Virus record (IMG/VR): IMGVR_UViG_3300029813_000619
Location: 1 to 33,323 of that record
DNA: 33,323 nt
Strand: one strand, 5' to 3'
Source of the DNA: a virus
The translations under genes were made by a program, and so were the position numbers. Below are positions 14,544 through 21,262 of this stretch, piece after piece; position 1 is the first letter of the stretch; every line of letters starts with the position of its first letter. The notes beneath the pieces were generated by a model. That model did not search any database, was not told the DNA's origin, and saw only the letters and a list, made by a program, of their open reading frames with translations.

Positions 14544-16193
14544 TTATTGCAGTTTGCCCGTTCTCCTGTAATTTTGGATGTAGGGCAAGAAATTATCGCC
14601 TGGGCAATCGGTTGCTGACTGTGGCACTTCTCCGTGTCCAAACACTTTTTCTTTTGGAATTCCTTTTTCTTTTCTTAAGTCATCCAGTAATTTTTGCAGG
14701 GTTTCTAATTGGGCTTCGGTTGGTTCTTGGTTTCCTGATGTGCTTTGAAAATCTCCAGAGAGACAAATCCCGATGCTTCGGTAGTTCATTTTATTAGATG
14801 GACATTGAGCCCCGACTGCATTCTCTGGTCGTCCCTGAATTAATTTGCCGTCTCCATCCCATCCTGCAATCCATTTGTGATAGCCGATGTCTCCCCAGCC
14901 GATTCCAATGTGGTTGTTTTTAATGGTTTCAAAATGGGTAGTATCTCGGTCTGTGCCTGAATGGTGAACGATGATAAATTCTGGGTAGTTTGCTTTTTCC
15001 CATCTTTTCAGGTCTTTTAATGTGGTCTGAACTGCTCTTTTTCTCTGCCAAGTAATTACTAATAGGGCTGGGAATTCTCCGCTATTTTTTATGTAGTCCC
15101 AGGGCTGTTTGAAATTGCCGTCCCACGATTCCCAATCTTCTAAAACTAATCCTAATTTATTGCTTGCTTCCCATCCTTCCCTGTCTATGATTTCCTGAAT
15201 AATTTCTTTCAGTTCTGGTGATTCATAGACGCTGTTGGCTGACCAATGTTCTCCCACTACTGCCCCTGCTTCGTAGCCCCCAATGAACCAGTCCTTCTGG
15301 GCTGTGGTCTTTGCTCTGGTTGACGGTCTGTTTGAACCGCCTGCCTGGAATGCTGGAGCGTCGTCTTCGGCGAGTCCTTTAATCATTAAGTTTGGGAAGG
15401 CATTGTTTTGAACTGCCTGCGTTAGAAGCAATTTTGCTGAGATGATTTTTGCTCCTTTGGGGATGTTAATTCCACTGAAAATAAACCCAGCGTCGCAAGA
15501 ACCTATGCCGTCGTTTCCTATGGTCAGTGCATTTCCTGAACCGTCTGGCAGCCAATCCGTGTCGTAATCTTCTTCGCCGTCCCTGTCTGTGCCGCCCAAA
15601 TAGCCAATGGTTATCTCCTTGTTATGGTCTATGTAGTAAACTTCTAATTCTGCCCCGTATCCTTCCCCTTTATTTTTATCCCAGCAGGTCTCGGCTTGAT
15701 TTGCTGCCGAGCCGTTGTCTTCAATTACAAAAGCGATGGCGTTTCCTGGCTTCCAGTTGGCTTGGGCAACTATTTCCTCTACGAGCAGATGGAGATTTGG
15801 GGTCTGAACCCATTCGTGAACTTCCCATTTCTTTATAATGTGCCACGCTTTAGTATTTACGGTCTTGGCTCTCTCGCTGGGTCTGCTGCTCTGGCTGAAT
15901 GGCTTTGTGTCTGTTTCTTTAATTCCTTTGATGATTAACTTTACATCTGGGTCTGCTCCATCGGTTGATGCTGGTCTTAATCTTAATCGTGCCAGCACTA
16001 TCCTTGCGTCTTTTGGAATGTTCACATCTCTAAATCTGAATGCTCCATCGTGGATTTCTCCGCCATAATTGCCGAATGTTATGCTGTCTCCTGCGTTGCC
16101 TTCTGAATGCCAGGTCGTGTCATTTACTTCCCTGCCGTCGTCATTATTTTGTCTGATGACGGCTTTGAATTTTGAGACCTGGAGTTTTGGCAT
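14544..16193 (-). CDS. Virion lysin: two beta-sandwich domains plus amidase
   Basis: A 549-residue modular protein. Residues about 1-190 and 190-375 are two related beta-sandwich (DNRLRE/carbohydrate-binding-like) domains, sharing blocks such as GAFRFRDVNIPKDARI/AGFIFSGINIPKGAKI, LIIKGIKETD/LMIKGLAEDD and RPSERAKT/RPSTRAKT. Residues about 395-549 form an Amidase_2/PGRP domain with FIIVHHSGTDRD, GDIGYHKWIAG, YRSIGICLSGDF, GHGEVP and DCPG, giving the complete His/His/Cys zinc set. Located among connector and tail genes, it is probably a tail-associated wall-degrading enzyme used at entry, with the sandwich domains binding surface glycans. The gene just upstream encodes a single copy of the same sandwich domain. 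Confidence 0.88.
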   Translation of the reverse strand: MPKLQVSKFKAVIRQNNDDGREVNDTTWHSEGNAGDSITFGNYGGEIHDGAFRFRDVNIPKDARIVLARLRLRPASTDGADPDVKLIIKGIKETDTKPFSQSSRPSERAKTVNTKAWHIIKKWEVHEWVQTPNLHLLVEEIVAQANWKPGNAIAFVIEDNGSAANQAETCWDKNKGEGYGAELEVYYIDHNKEITIGYLGGTDRDGEEDYDTDWLPDGSGNALTIGNDGIGSCDAGFIFSGINIPKGAKIISAKLLLTQAVQNNAFPNLMIKGLAEDDAPAFQAGGSNRPSTRAKTTAQKDWFIGGYEAGAVVGEHWSANSVYESPELKEIIQEIIDREGWEASNKLGLVLEDWESWDGNFKQPWDYIKNSGEFPALLVITWQRKRAVQTTLKDLKRWEKANYPEFIIVHHSGTDRDTTHFETIKNNHIGIGWGDIGYHKWIAGWDGDGKLIQGRPENAVGAQCPSNKMNYRSIGICLSGDFQSTSGNQEPTEAQLETLQKLLDDLRKEKGIPKEKVFGHGEVPQSATDCPGDNFLPYIQNYRRTGKLQ

Positions 16194-16197
16194 TTTA

Positions 16198-16785
16198 CTA
16201 AATAATTGGCTGTAAGGTCAGAATCAATTGAGCTTCGTATCCTGCTCCTTTGCTTTGGTCGTAGAATATTGCTAATTTATTGTCTGGGCAGTCGGTGTCT
16301 GGTTCAATTACTAAGGCGATTGCTTTGTTGCCGAATTCTGGCTGGTCTATGATTTCCTGGATGATGGTTTTGATATCTGGCGATTCAATCCAGTTTCCGT
16401 CTCCGCCGCCGCCTGCAAAATCCCAGTCCACTTCGGCTGTTGTTTTGGCTCTGGTTGATGGTCTTGTGGCTTGAGAGAATGTGTCTGGGCTGGATTCTTT
16501 AATTCCTTTTATCTTGAGATTGGTTGGATTGCTGAAATTTCCTGCTGCTTGCATTCTTAATACCGCCTTTATGATTTTGGCGTTATTGGGAATCACTGCC
16601 TGCTTGAATCTGAATCCGCCCTCTGCATCGTTCGCTCCATCCTTTCCTATGTAAATTTTATTGCCTGCTGAACCGCTTTCCAGCCAGGTGGCATTGGAAT
16701 CTTCTTCTCCGTCATCGCTGTTTAGCAGAATGCTAAACTTCGGGAATAGCAAATCCATTATTGAAAATGGTTTGAAATCTGCCAT
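16198..16785 (-). CDS. Single beta-sandwich virion protein
   Basis: A 195-residue protein homologous to each sandwich domain of the neighbouring lysin: GGFRFKQAVIPNNAKIIKAV, LKIKGIKESS, RPSTRAKTTAEVDW, DIKTIIQEIIDQPEF, AIALVIEPDTD, IFYDQSKGAGYEAQL. It lacks the amidase. It lies 4 bp from each neighbour, so the pair probably arose by duplication. It is likely a surface or tail decoration protein that binds glycan; this is inferred from the fold pattern. Confidence 0.75.
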   Translation of the reverse strand: MADFKPFSIMDLLFPKFSILLNSDDGEEDSNATWLESGSAGNKIYIGKDGANDAEGGFRFKQAVIPNNAKIIKAVLRMQAAGNFSNPTNLKIKGIKESSPDTFSQATRPSTRAKTTAEVDWDFAGGGGDGNWIESPDIKTIIQEIIDQPEFGNKAIALVIEPDTDCPDNKLAIFYDQSKGAGYEAQLILTLQPII

Positions 16786-16789
16786 AGTT

Positions 16790-17101
16790 TTATAACTCAG
16801 TTATGTATTCCACGCCGTCTTCTGCCACTTCTGCCCCTACCAAAACTTTTTCTAATGAATCCACCCGAAGCCGAACTGGCTCATTTGGCTGCAATGAGAA
16901 TGGGTGAACTTTTGAGGCGTATTCATCGGCTGCTATGTAAATCTTGCCTGTGTTGCTTTTCTTGGCTTTGACTACTAACTCGCATCCTTCTCCTATTCTT
17001 TTGGCTGTTGCTAATGGATAGAAGTGAGACCCGTCCCCAGTTTCTGCGACGGCACAATCCTTCTCGCCTGTAGTAAAATTTGGTCTTGAATCTACTGGCA
17101 T
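16790..17101 (-). CDS. Small structural protein, unrecognised
   Basis: A 103-residue, beta-rich acidic protein starting MPVDSRPNFTTGEKDCAVAE. Segments such as CELVVKAKKSNTGKIYIAAD and PVRLRVDSLEKVLVGAEVAE suggest a compact beta fold of the kind found in phage spike-base or decoration proteins. It lies 4 bp before the sandwich protein. The AAGGTCGA motif is 30 nt before its start, and a terminator-like hairpin separates it from the preceding gene. Confidence 0.7.
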   Translation of the reverse strand: MPVDSRPNFTTGEKDCAVAETGDGSHFYPLATAKRIGEGCELVVKAKKSNTGKIYIAADEYASKVHPFSLQPNEPVRLRVDSLEKVLVGAEVAEDGVEYITEL

Positions 17102-17131
17102 GTTTTTATTCTGCTTAATTAGTTTAATTTG

Positions 17132-17140
17132 CTCGACCTT
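17132..17140 (-). promoter_or_regulatory. AAGGTCGA motif after a terminator-like hairpin
   Basis: Minus strand TTAAAAGGTCGAG, 30 nt before the ATG at 17101 and directly after the hairpin at 17149-17178. Confidence 0.65.
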
Positions 17141-17178
17141 TTAATAAAAAGCCCGTCGTTCATTTAGAACTTGGGCTT
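17141..17178 (-). terminator. Hairpin straddling a stop codon, with U-tract
   Basis: AAGCCC/GGGCTT (17149-17154 with 17173-17178) encloses GTTC/GAAC (17158-17161 with 17067+100 to 17170, that is 17167-17170). The TAA of the preceding gene lies in the loop, and TTTTTATT follows on the minus strand. It has the form of an intrinsic terminator inside the late gene block. Confidence 0.6.
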
Positions 17179-17598
17179 CTCGGTTTTTTTGGTGGATTCA
17201 GTTCCCCGAACCCCTTTGGCGGAAGGTTTTGCTCCTTCCTCGTGTCCTTTCTTTGCCATCTCTTTTTCATCTATTGCTTTCTCTCTGGCTGCCAATTCTT
17301 TTTCTTTTTCCTCTAATGTTTTTTTCTTTTCTTCTAATGTTTTCTGAGCGTCTTCCTTATTCTTTAGTTTATAGAAAACATTGCCATTGTTTGGATGGCT
17401 ATCCAAGAATTTAATCTCATCTGGGTCGCTGGTTTCATACTTCCCGTCGTGGAATTGGATTGACTTTCCTGTTATCACTACTATTCTCCCTTCCACTTCT
17501 TTGGTGTAGGATGATTTGTCTATCAGTTTGAGTTCGGCTACTGTGGAAATGTATCTTGCTTTCTCTGATTTAGTTTTTTTAGTGTCTTTTTTAGGCAT
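17164..17598 (-). CDS. Head-region protein with C-terminal coiled coil
   Basis: A 144-residue protein. A Lys-rich start (MPKKDTKKTKSEKARY) precedes a small beta domain (about 20-85: YTKEVEGRIVVITGKSIQFH) and a charged coiled coil (KTLEEKKKTLEEKEKELAAR), then a disordered Lys/Ser tail. The order beta module then coil suggests a connector-region protein, but I do not recognise the family. It is the first gene after the capsid gene and its structured 3' region, preceded at 27 nt by the AAGGTCGA motif. Confidence 0.75.
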   Translation of the reverse strand: MPKKDTKKTKSEKARYISTVAELKLIDKSSYTKEVEGRIVVITGKSIQFHDGKYETSDPDEIKFLDSHPNNGNVFYKLKNKEDAQKTLEEKKKTLEEKEKELAAREKAIDEKEMAKKGHEEGAKPSAKGVRGTESTKKTEKPKF

Positions 17599-17625
17599 GA
17601 TAATTTTACTTTAATTTAATTGGTT

Positions 17626-17634
17626 CTCGACCTT
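17626..17634 (-). promoter_or_regulatory. AAGGTCGA motif after the capsid 3' structured region
   Basis: Minus strand TTAAAAGGTCGAG, 27 nt before the ATG at 17598 and 13 nt after the last competing stem. Confidence 0.65.
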
Positions 17635-17638
17635 TTAA

Positions 17639-17773
17639 CCTGTGACAGGCACTCCTGCTCGGCTGGTCTGGAGTGCCGTTCCAGCCGAGCATCTTTGCCA
17701 CAAGATTGGCTTTCTCGGTTTCTGTTCACAAGCACCGAGACGGCTCGGATTCTTAATCAGGTTTTAAAGCTAT
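17639..17773 (-). other. Structured region after the capsid gene with competing stems
   Basis: A 135-bp gap in which two strands can each choose between two partners. GCTCGGCTGG (17681-17690 read on minus) pairs perfectly with CCAGCCGAGC (17657-17666), while GGCACTCC in its loop (17670-17677) pairs perfectly with GGAGTGCC (17648-17655). Similarly, 17734-17739 pairs either with 17744-17748 (tetraloop) or with 17714-17719. A GTG-started 40-residue frame crosses the region but looks unconvincing. Confidence 0.65.
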
Positions 17774-18958
17774 TTAGAGGGCTGCGATTGACATTATGGC
17801 TGCTCTCTTTTCCTGCTCCATCTGCAGTCCGACTTCGCTTAAGTATTCGTCTACCCTGGAGTCCTCGCCTGGATTCTGTCTGTTGGTAAGCAATTTGGTG
17901 TCTCGGTTGCTTAGGTGGCGGTAGGTCAGGGTTTCCATGTCCAGCATCACGCCGTAGTTTCCGTATTTCGTTCCAGTTAGCAGTGGGTGTCTTATGAAAT
18001 GAACTAATCCGAATGCTGATTCGTAGTTCAGGATTCTCATTCCAAAGGTCTTTTCAGTCCTGACGAGTTCTAATTTTTTCTTTGCCCAACTGTTAACCAT
18101 TGAAATTACTGCTCCTGCACAGAAGAAGTATTTCTCTAAATTTCCGTGTTTGAATGCTTGAGATTCCAACCACGCTTCGAATTCTGCTTCGGTGTCTACG
18201 CTGGCTGTCTTGTAGGAGCTAATCGTAGGAATAATTCCGCCAGTGAATCTCTTTGGATGAGTTCCGCCAGTATTTTCGTGTCTCTTTCCAAAAAGGAATG
18301 CTCTTTCAATGTCTATCATGTGTTCAATTGCTTTCTTTTTGCTCTGGTAATCAAAATCGTTTTCTTTAGTCCATCCTTTGGTGTTTCTGGCGGTCTCAGT
18401 AATTCCGATTGGAGTTCTGAAAATCTGGCAGTAGTTGTAGGGCTTGGTTACGGTGGTAGCTTTGATTTCTCTTAATCCTGCTCCTTCCTCACTGGCATTG
18501 CCGATTATAGTAACTACGCTACCGTCTATGTCTTCTGCTGCTCCTGACACTCCGCCCAATTCTGCTCCTACGGTTAGCACATCCCCTGCGACTGCTGTCA
18601 CTTCAAAAACCCATCCCTTTGTTTCAATCAAAATCTCGTCTCCTACCTGGAAATAAGCACCTTCGCCTGCTCCTAATGTAATGTCTCCGCCTGCATCTGG
18701 GTCTAAGTTGGCTGTCGCTGCGTCTACTGTTGCTTGCTTTGGCTGGTATTCATCTTCGAACCATTTGAACTCTGGGTCAGTGGTTTCTTTCTTTTTCATT
18801 GCCTTTCCTTGCTTGGTTGCTGGGTCTTTTCCTGCGTTGGTCAGAATTCCTAATAGCGGATAGCGGTTTACATCCAATAGCGAAATCACATCGGCTATGT
18901 CGTATTTCCGAGTTACGCCTAATGAGGCAGTTCCTCTAATTCCTGTTGCTGAAGGCAT
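17774..18958 (-). CDS. Major capsid protein (SU10/DUF5309-like)
   Basis: A 394-residue HK97-fold type coat protein. Family-like segments include the N-terminal RKYDIADVISLLDVNRYPLL, a beta insert at about 85-155 (GDEILIETKGWVFEVTAVAG), CQIFRTPIGITETARNT, KKAIEHMIDIERAFLFGKR, a segment about residue 230 reading FTGGIIPTIS, and the C-terminal LVHFIRHPLL/GVMLDMETLTYRHL/VGLQMEQEKRAAIM. This order is typical of SU10-type (DUF5309) coat proteins. It follows the acidic scaffold gene, as expected for procapsid assembly, and is separated from it by 140 bp. Confidence 0.88.
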   Translation of the reverse strand: MPSATGIRGTASLGVTRKYDIADVISLLDVNRYPLLGILTNAGKDPATKQGKAMKKKETTDPEFKWFEDEYQPKQATVDAATANLDPDAGGDITLGAGEGAYFQVGDEILIETKGWVFEVTAVAGDVLTVGAELGGVSGAAEDIDGSVVTIIGNASEEGAGLREIKATTVTKPYNYCQIFRTPIGITETARNTKGWTKENDFDYQSKKKAIEHMIDIERAFLFGKRHENTGGTHPKRFTGGIIPTISSYKTASVDTEAEFEAWLESQAFKHGNLEKYFFCAGAVISMVNSWAKKKLELVRTEKTFGMRILNYESAFGLVHFIRHPLLTGTKYGNYGVMLDMETLTYRHLSNRDTKLLTNRQNPGEDSRVDEYLSEVGLQMEQEKRAAIMSIAAL

Positions 18959-19098
18959 TGTTGTATATTTTTTTACGGTTTACTTTTGAGAGGTTCGACT
19001 AATTTCTCCCAAGAGTTTTTTAGCACCCACTTGCGGGAACTTTCTGTGAGAATACTCACGGCGTTTCCGATGGGAAGCAGGGCTACTGCTTCTCCCAA
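18959..19098 (-). other. Noncoding leader of the capsid gene with small hairpins
   Basis: A 140-bp gap without a gene. On the minus strand GTGAG and CTCAC form a 5-bp stem around TATT (near 19043-19056), and GGGAGAAGCAG near the scaffold stop can pair with CTGCTTCCC with a 2-nt bulge. There is no clear promoter and no SD before ATG 18958. High capsid expression would suit a stabilising 5' structure. Confidence 0.4.
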
Positions 19099-19947
19099 TT
19101 AAACTCCTAATCCGCCGAGAGGTGACTCGGATTTCCCTGCTCCAAAAATTCCTTCTACTCTTTTTTGCTCTGCGGTCTTTTCTTCTTCTGGAGTTGGGGG
19201 AGCACCTTTGCCGCTCTCTACTTGGGCTTTGGCTTTTTTAAGGCGGGCTTTTTCTTCTTCTGTTGTTCCTTTCTCCCCTTTCTGTTTTCCGATGAAGGCA
19301 TCCACTTTTTTGCATGCTTCCTTTAATGGTATCGCTTGACCTTTTTGGGCTGCGGTGTCTATTAAAGCAAGCACCAATTCTCGGTATTCTGAGCTGTCTT
19401 TTAAGAGAGGATGGTCTTTTCTGGCTTCTGCGATTTCTTTAGTTGCTGCGTCTCTGGCTGAAGTTTTTTCCTCATAGGTTTTGCCCACCCTTTTATCTAT
19501 CTGTTCCAGCATCCATTTGGCGAAATCTTGAGGGGTCATCTTGGCTAATTCCTTATTGCTGGGAATTTCTAATTTCTCCTCGCCTTCCTTGTCCTTATCT
19601 TCTTCGCCTTCGCCTTCTTCTTTCTCTTTGGCTTTGGTTTCTAAATCTTTGGTCTTCTTCTCCTGTTCCTCAAATTCTTTTATGACTTCCTCTCTTGACT
19701 TGCCGTGCCATCTGTCCTTCTCTTTCTCTTTGGAAACCTCGCCTTCTTCGTCCTCACCTTCCCCGCCTTCTTCGTTTTCTTCGTTTTCTTCGTTTTCTTC
19801 GCCTTCCTCGTTCTCGTTTTCTTCCTTATTATTTTCTTCCTTATTTTCTTCCTCGTTCTTATTTTCATTTTCGTTCTTGTTTTCGTCTTCTTCATCATCA
19901 GGTGGAGTGTTGAGAAGAGCGTCGAGCTCCTTGTTTGTTTCTGGCAT
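19099..19947 (-). CDS. Capsid scaffolding protein
   Basis: A 282-residue, extremely acidic protein. Residues about 15-75 are almost only Glu, Asn, Asp, Lys and Gly (ENEENEENEE), encoded by near-repeats of a GAAAACGAA-type unit. A helical, charged centre follows, with a compact segment ELAKMTPQDFAKWMLEQIDK, then ARKDHPLLKDSSEYRELVLA and a Gly-rich end. Acidic, helical and located immediately before the coat gene, it fits a phage scaffold. The C-terminal part probably contacts the coat protein. The length is within the usual scaffold range. Confidence 0.85.
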   Translation of the reverse strand: MPETNKELDALLNTPPDDEEDENKNENENKNEEENKEENNKEENENEEGEENEENEENEEGGEGEDEEGEVSKEKEKDRWHGKSREEVIKEFEEQEKKTKDLETKAKEKEEGEGEEDKDKEGEEKLEIPSNKELAKMTPQDFAKWMLEQIDKRVGKTYEEKTSARDAATKEIAEARKDHPLLKDSSEYRELVLALIDTAAQKGQAIPLKEACKKVDAFIGKQKGEKGTTEEEKARLKKAKAQVESGKGAPPTPEEEKTAEQKRVEGIFGAGKSESPLGGLGV

Positions 19948-19981
19948 AATTAAATAAAATTGATTGATTTGTTTTAATTTT

Positions 19982-19990
19982 CTCGACCTT
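19982..19990 (-). promoter_or_regulatory. AAGGTCGA motif before the scaffold gene
   Basis: Minus strand TTAAAAAGGTCGAG directly after the stop codon of the 71-residue gene, 34 nt before the scaffold ATG at 19947. Confidence 0.65.
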
Positions 19991-19991
19991 T

Positions 19992-20207
19992 TTAATTTAA
20001 CTTCTTTCTAAATTCTTTGCTTCTGGTAATTGACTTCTTGCAGACCTTAATGGCTGCCTGTTTTTTGGTCTCGCCTTTATTCTTTGGCTTGAAGCCAGGG
20101 TCAGCCATTAAATCACTGACGCAATCTTCAATCCTGCTGTCTGTTTCTTTGCCAAGTTTGGTTTTGCTTTCCCATTTTTTAGTTTTTCCTTTGATTCCGA
20201 ATGGCAT
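19992..20207 (-). CDS. Small basic head-region protein
   Basis: A 71-residue basic protein (MPFGIKGKTKKWESKTKLGK). The central part, RIEDCVSDLMADPGFKPKNK followed by KQAAIKVCKKS, resembles a short motif seen at the N-termini of several phage head-maturation or capsid-associated proteins, with two Cys in fixed places. Function is unknown. It lies 4 bp after the preceding small gene, within the head operon. Confidence 0.7.
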   Translation of the reverse strand: MPFGIKGKTKKWESKTKLGKETDSRIEDCVSDLMADPGFKPKNKGETKKQAAIKVCKKSITRSKEFRKKLN

Positions 20208-20211
20208 GGTT

Positions 20212-20466
20212 TTATTTTCCTCTCATGCCTTCTGCTGCTTCCTCTTTTTCCTGAAGGGCAGTTTCAACCTTTGAGAGGATTTTCTTATATGCTCGGATGG
20301 CTTCCCGATGCTGGAGGAACTGGTCTGGCTCGCAATCTAAAATCTCCTGAACCTCTATTTCAATCTCCTGCTCAATTTCTTTCTTGAGGATTTGCCACCC
20401 TTCAGTTTTTGTCATTTCTAAAATGGCTAATCCTCTGTCGAATTTTTCTTGGTCTGTCTCTGCCAT
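20212..20466 (-). CDS. Small helical acidic protein
   Basis: An 84-residue, mainly helical protein (FDRGLAILEMTKTEGWQILK, then EIEQEIEIEVQEILDCEPDQ, then HREAIRAYKKILSKVETALQ). The pattern suggests a helical hairpin or coiled coil. Small helical proteins of this kind are common between portal and scaffold genes, but I cannot assign a function. It starts 3 bp after the preceding gene's stop. Confidence 0.72.
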   Translation of the reverse strand: MAETDQEKFDRGLAILEMTKTEGWQILKKEIEQEIEIEVQEILDCEPDQFLQHREAIRAYKKILSKVETALQEKEEAAEGMRGK

Positions 20467-20469
20467 TTT

Positions 20470-20790
20470 TTATACGGTTTCTTCTTCTGGTGGTGTTCCT
20501 TCTGGTGCTGGTGGTGCTGGAGGCATTCCTAATCCGCCCAATTCTGTTCCCTGAACTCCTGCCATTTCAACTAATGTGTCAGCCAAGCTTTTAATTACAT
20601 CTCCGAAACTTGAACCTGCACGCAAGGCGTCTTTGGCTTTGTCGACTACTGCCTGAATTTGACTGCATTGAGCTTCTGCATCGGGTTCTGGTGCTTCTGG
20701 AGGCGTTAAAGTTGGGGCTTCTGGAAGTAATTCTTCCTCTGCCTCTGGGGCTTCTGGAATTTCCTTTTTGTCTTTTTCTTTTTTAGGCAT
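20470..20790 (-). CDS. Pro/Glu/Ala-rich small protein
   Basis: A 106-residue acidic protein. A Lys-rich start (MPKKEKDKKEIPEAPEAEEE) and low-complexity Pro/Glu/Ala arms flank a short helical core (CSQIQAVVDKAKDALRAGSS, FGDVIKSLADTLVEMAGVQG). It is probably a flexible structural accessory; no family is recognised. The AAGGTCGA motif is 23 nt before the start. Confidence 0.68.
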   Translation of the reverse strand: MPKKEKDKKEIPEAPEAEEELLPEAPTLTPPEAPEPDAEAQCSQIQAVVDKAKDALRAGSSFGDVIKSLADTLVEMAGVQGTELGGLGMPPAPPAPEGTPPEEETV

Positions 20791-20813
20791 GATAATAATT
20801 AATTATTTGATTG

Positions 20814-20822
20814 CTCGACCTT
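20814..20822 (-). promoter_or_regulatory. AAGGTCGA motif before the Pro/Glu-rich gene
   Basis: Minus strand TAAACAAGGTCGAG just after the decoration-like gene's stop, 23 nt before ATG 20790. The end of the upstream gene forms a perfect GATTGGG/CCCAATC hairpin. Confidence 0.65.
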
Positions 20823-20824
20823 GT

Positions 20825-21223
20825 TTATAAGATTGGGAATGGTTTGCCCCAATCGCATAGGATTCCACTGATGTGGACTTCGGCTGATGGAGCTGCTCCG
20901 CCAGCGATTGTCACTACTGCCCGCAGGTATCTTTTCTTTCTTTTAATTTCCATCTTATAAGTATTGTCTGCGGCTACTGTCACTTCTTCTCCGCCTTCTG
21001 CTACGCTGGCTGCCCCAAATGCTGCATCATCGTCTTCCTCAATTTTTACTTTGGTTGAGGTCTGGTCTCCCAAATCACCGATTGCTACTCTGACCAAAGC
21101 GGATGAAAACCTGGATTCGTCAGCCAGACGGGTATCTGTTGCTGCTCCTTCTGCGGTTGCGGTTATCACCTGGATTGGGAGCAACTCCGCTAATTTGATG
21201 TTGTTTTCTAATTCTTTTGGCAT
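20825..21223 (-). CDS. Decoration-like beta-sandwich head protein
   Basis: A 132-residue protein with an all-beta pattern: ALVRVAIGDLGDQTSTKVKI, then EGGEEVTVAADNTYKMEIKR, then YLRAVVTIAGGAAPSAEVHI. Alternating hydrophobic strands, the AIGDLG block and the RYLRAV strand resemble a common class of phage capsid-associated proteins encoded near the coat gene. It is likely a head decoration or accessory protein. It sits between the portal gene and the small head genes; the AAGGTCGA motif is 29 nt before its start. Confidence 0.65.
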   Translation of the reverse strand: MPKELENNIKLAELLPIQVITATAEGAATDTRLADESRFSSALVRVAIGDLGDQTSTKVKIEEDDDAAFGAASVAEGGEEVTVAADNTYKMEIKRKKRYLRAVVTIAGGAAPSAEVHISGILCDWGKPFPIL

Positions 21224-21252
21224 GATTGTATTTGATTTCTTTTAATTAATAG

Positions 21253-21261
21253 CTCGACCTT
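21253..21261 (-). promoter_or_regulatory. AAGGTCGA motif after the portal gene
   Basis: Minus strand TAAAAAGGTCGAGC directly after the portal stop codon, 29 nt before ATG 21223. Confidence 0.65.
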
Positions 21262-21262
21262 T

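Noticed and set aside
17129-17168. Short peptides encoded across the AAGGTCGA motif (for example ending IKRSS)
   Set aside because: The reading frame of the motif differs among copies, so conservation is of DNA or RNA sequence and not of a peptide.
17648-17690. Classical H-type pseudoknot after the capsid gene
   Set aside because: Both stems are perfect, but the loop that would have to cross the 10-bp stem is a single nucleotide, so they cannot form fully together. I report them as competing stems.
17625-17738. GTG-started 40-residue frame after the capsid gene
   Set aside because: The frame has no recognisable composition or start signal and runs through the paired RNA elements.
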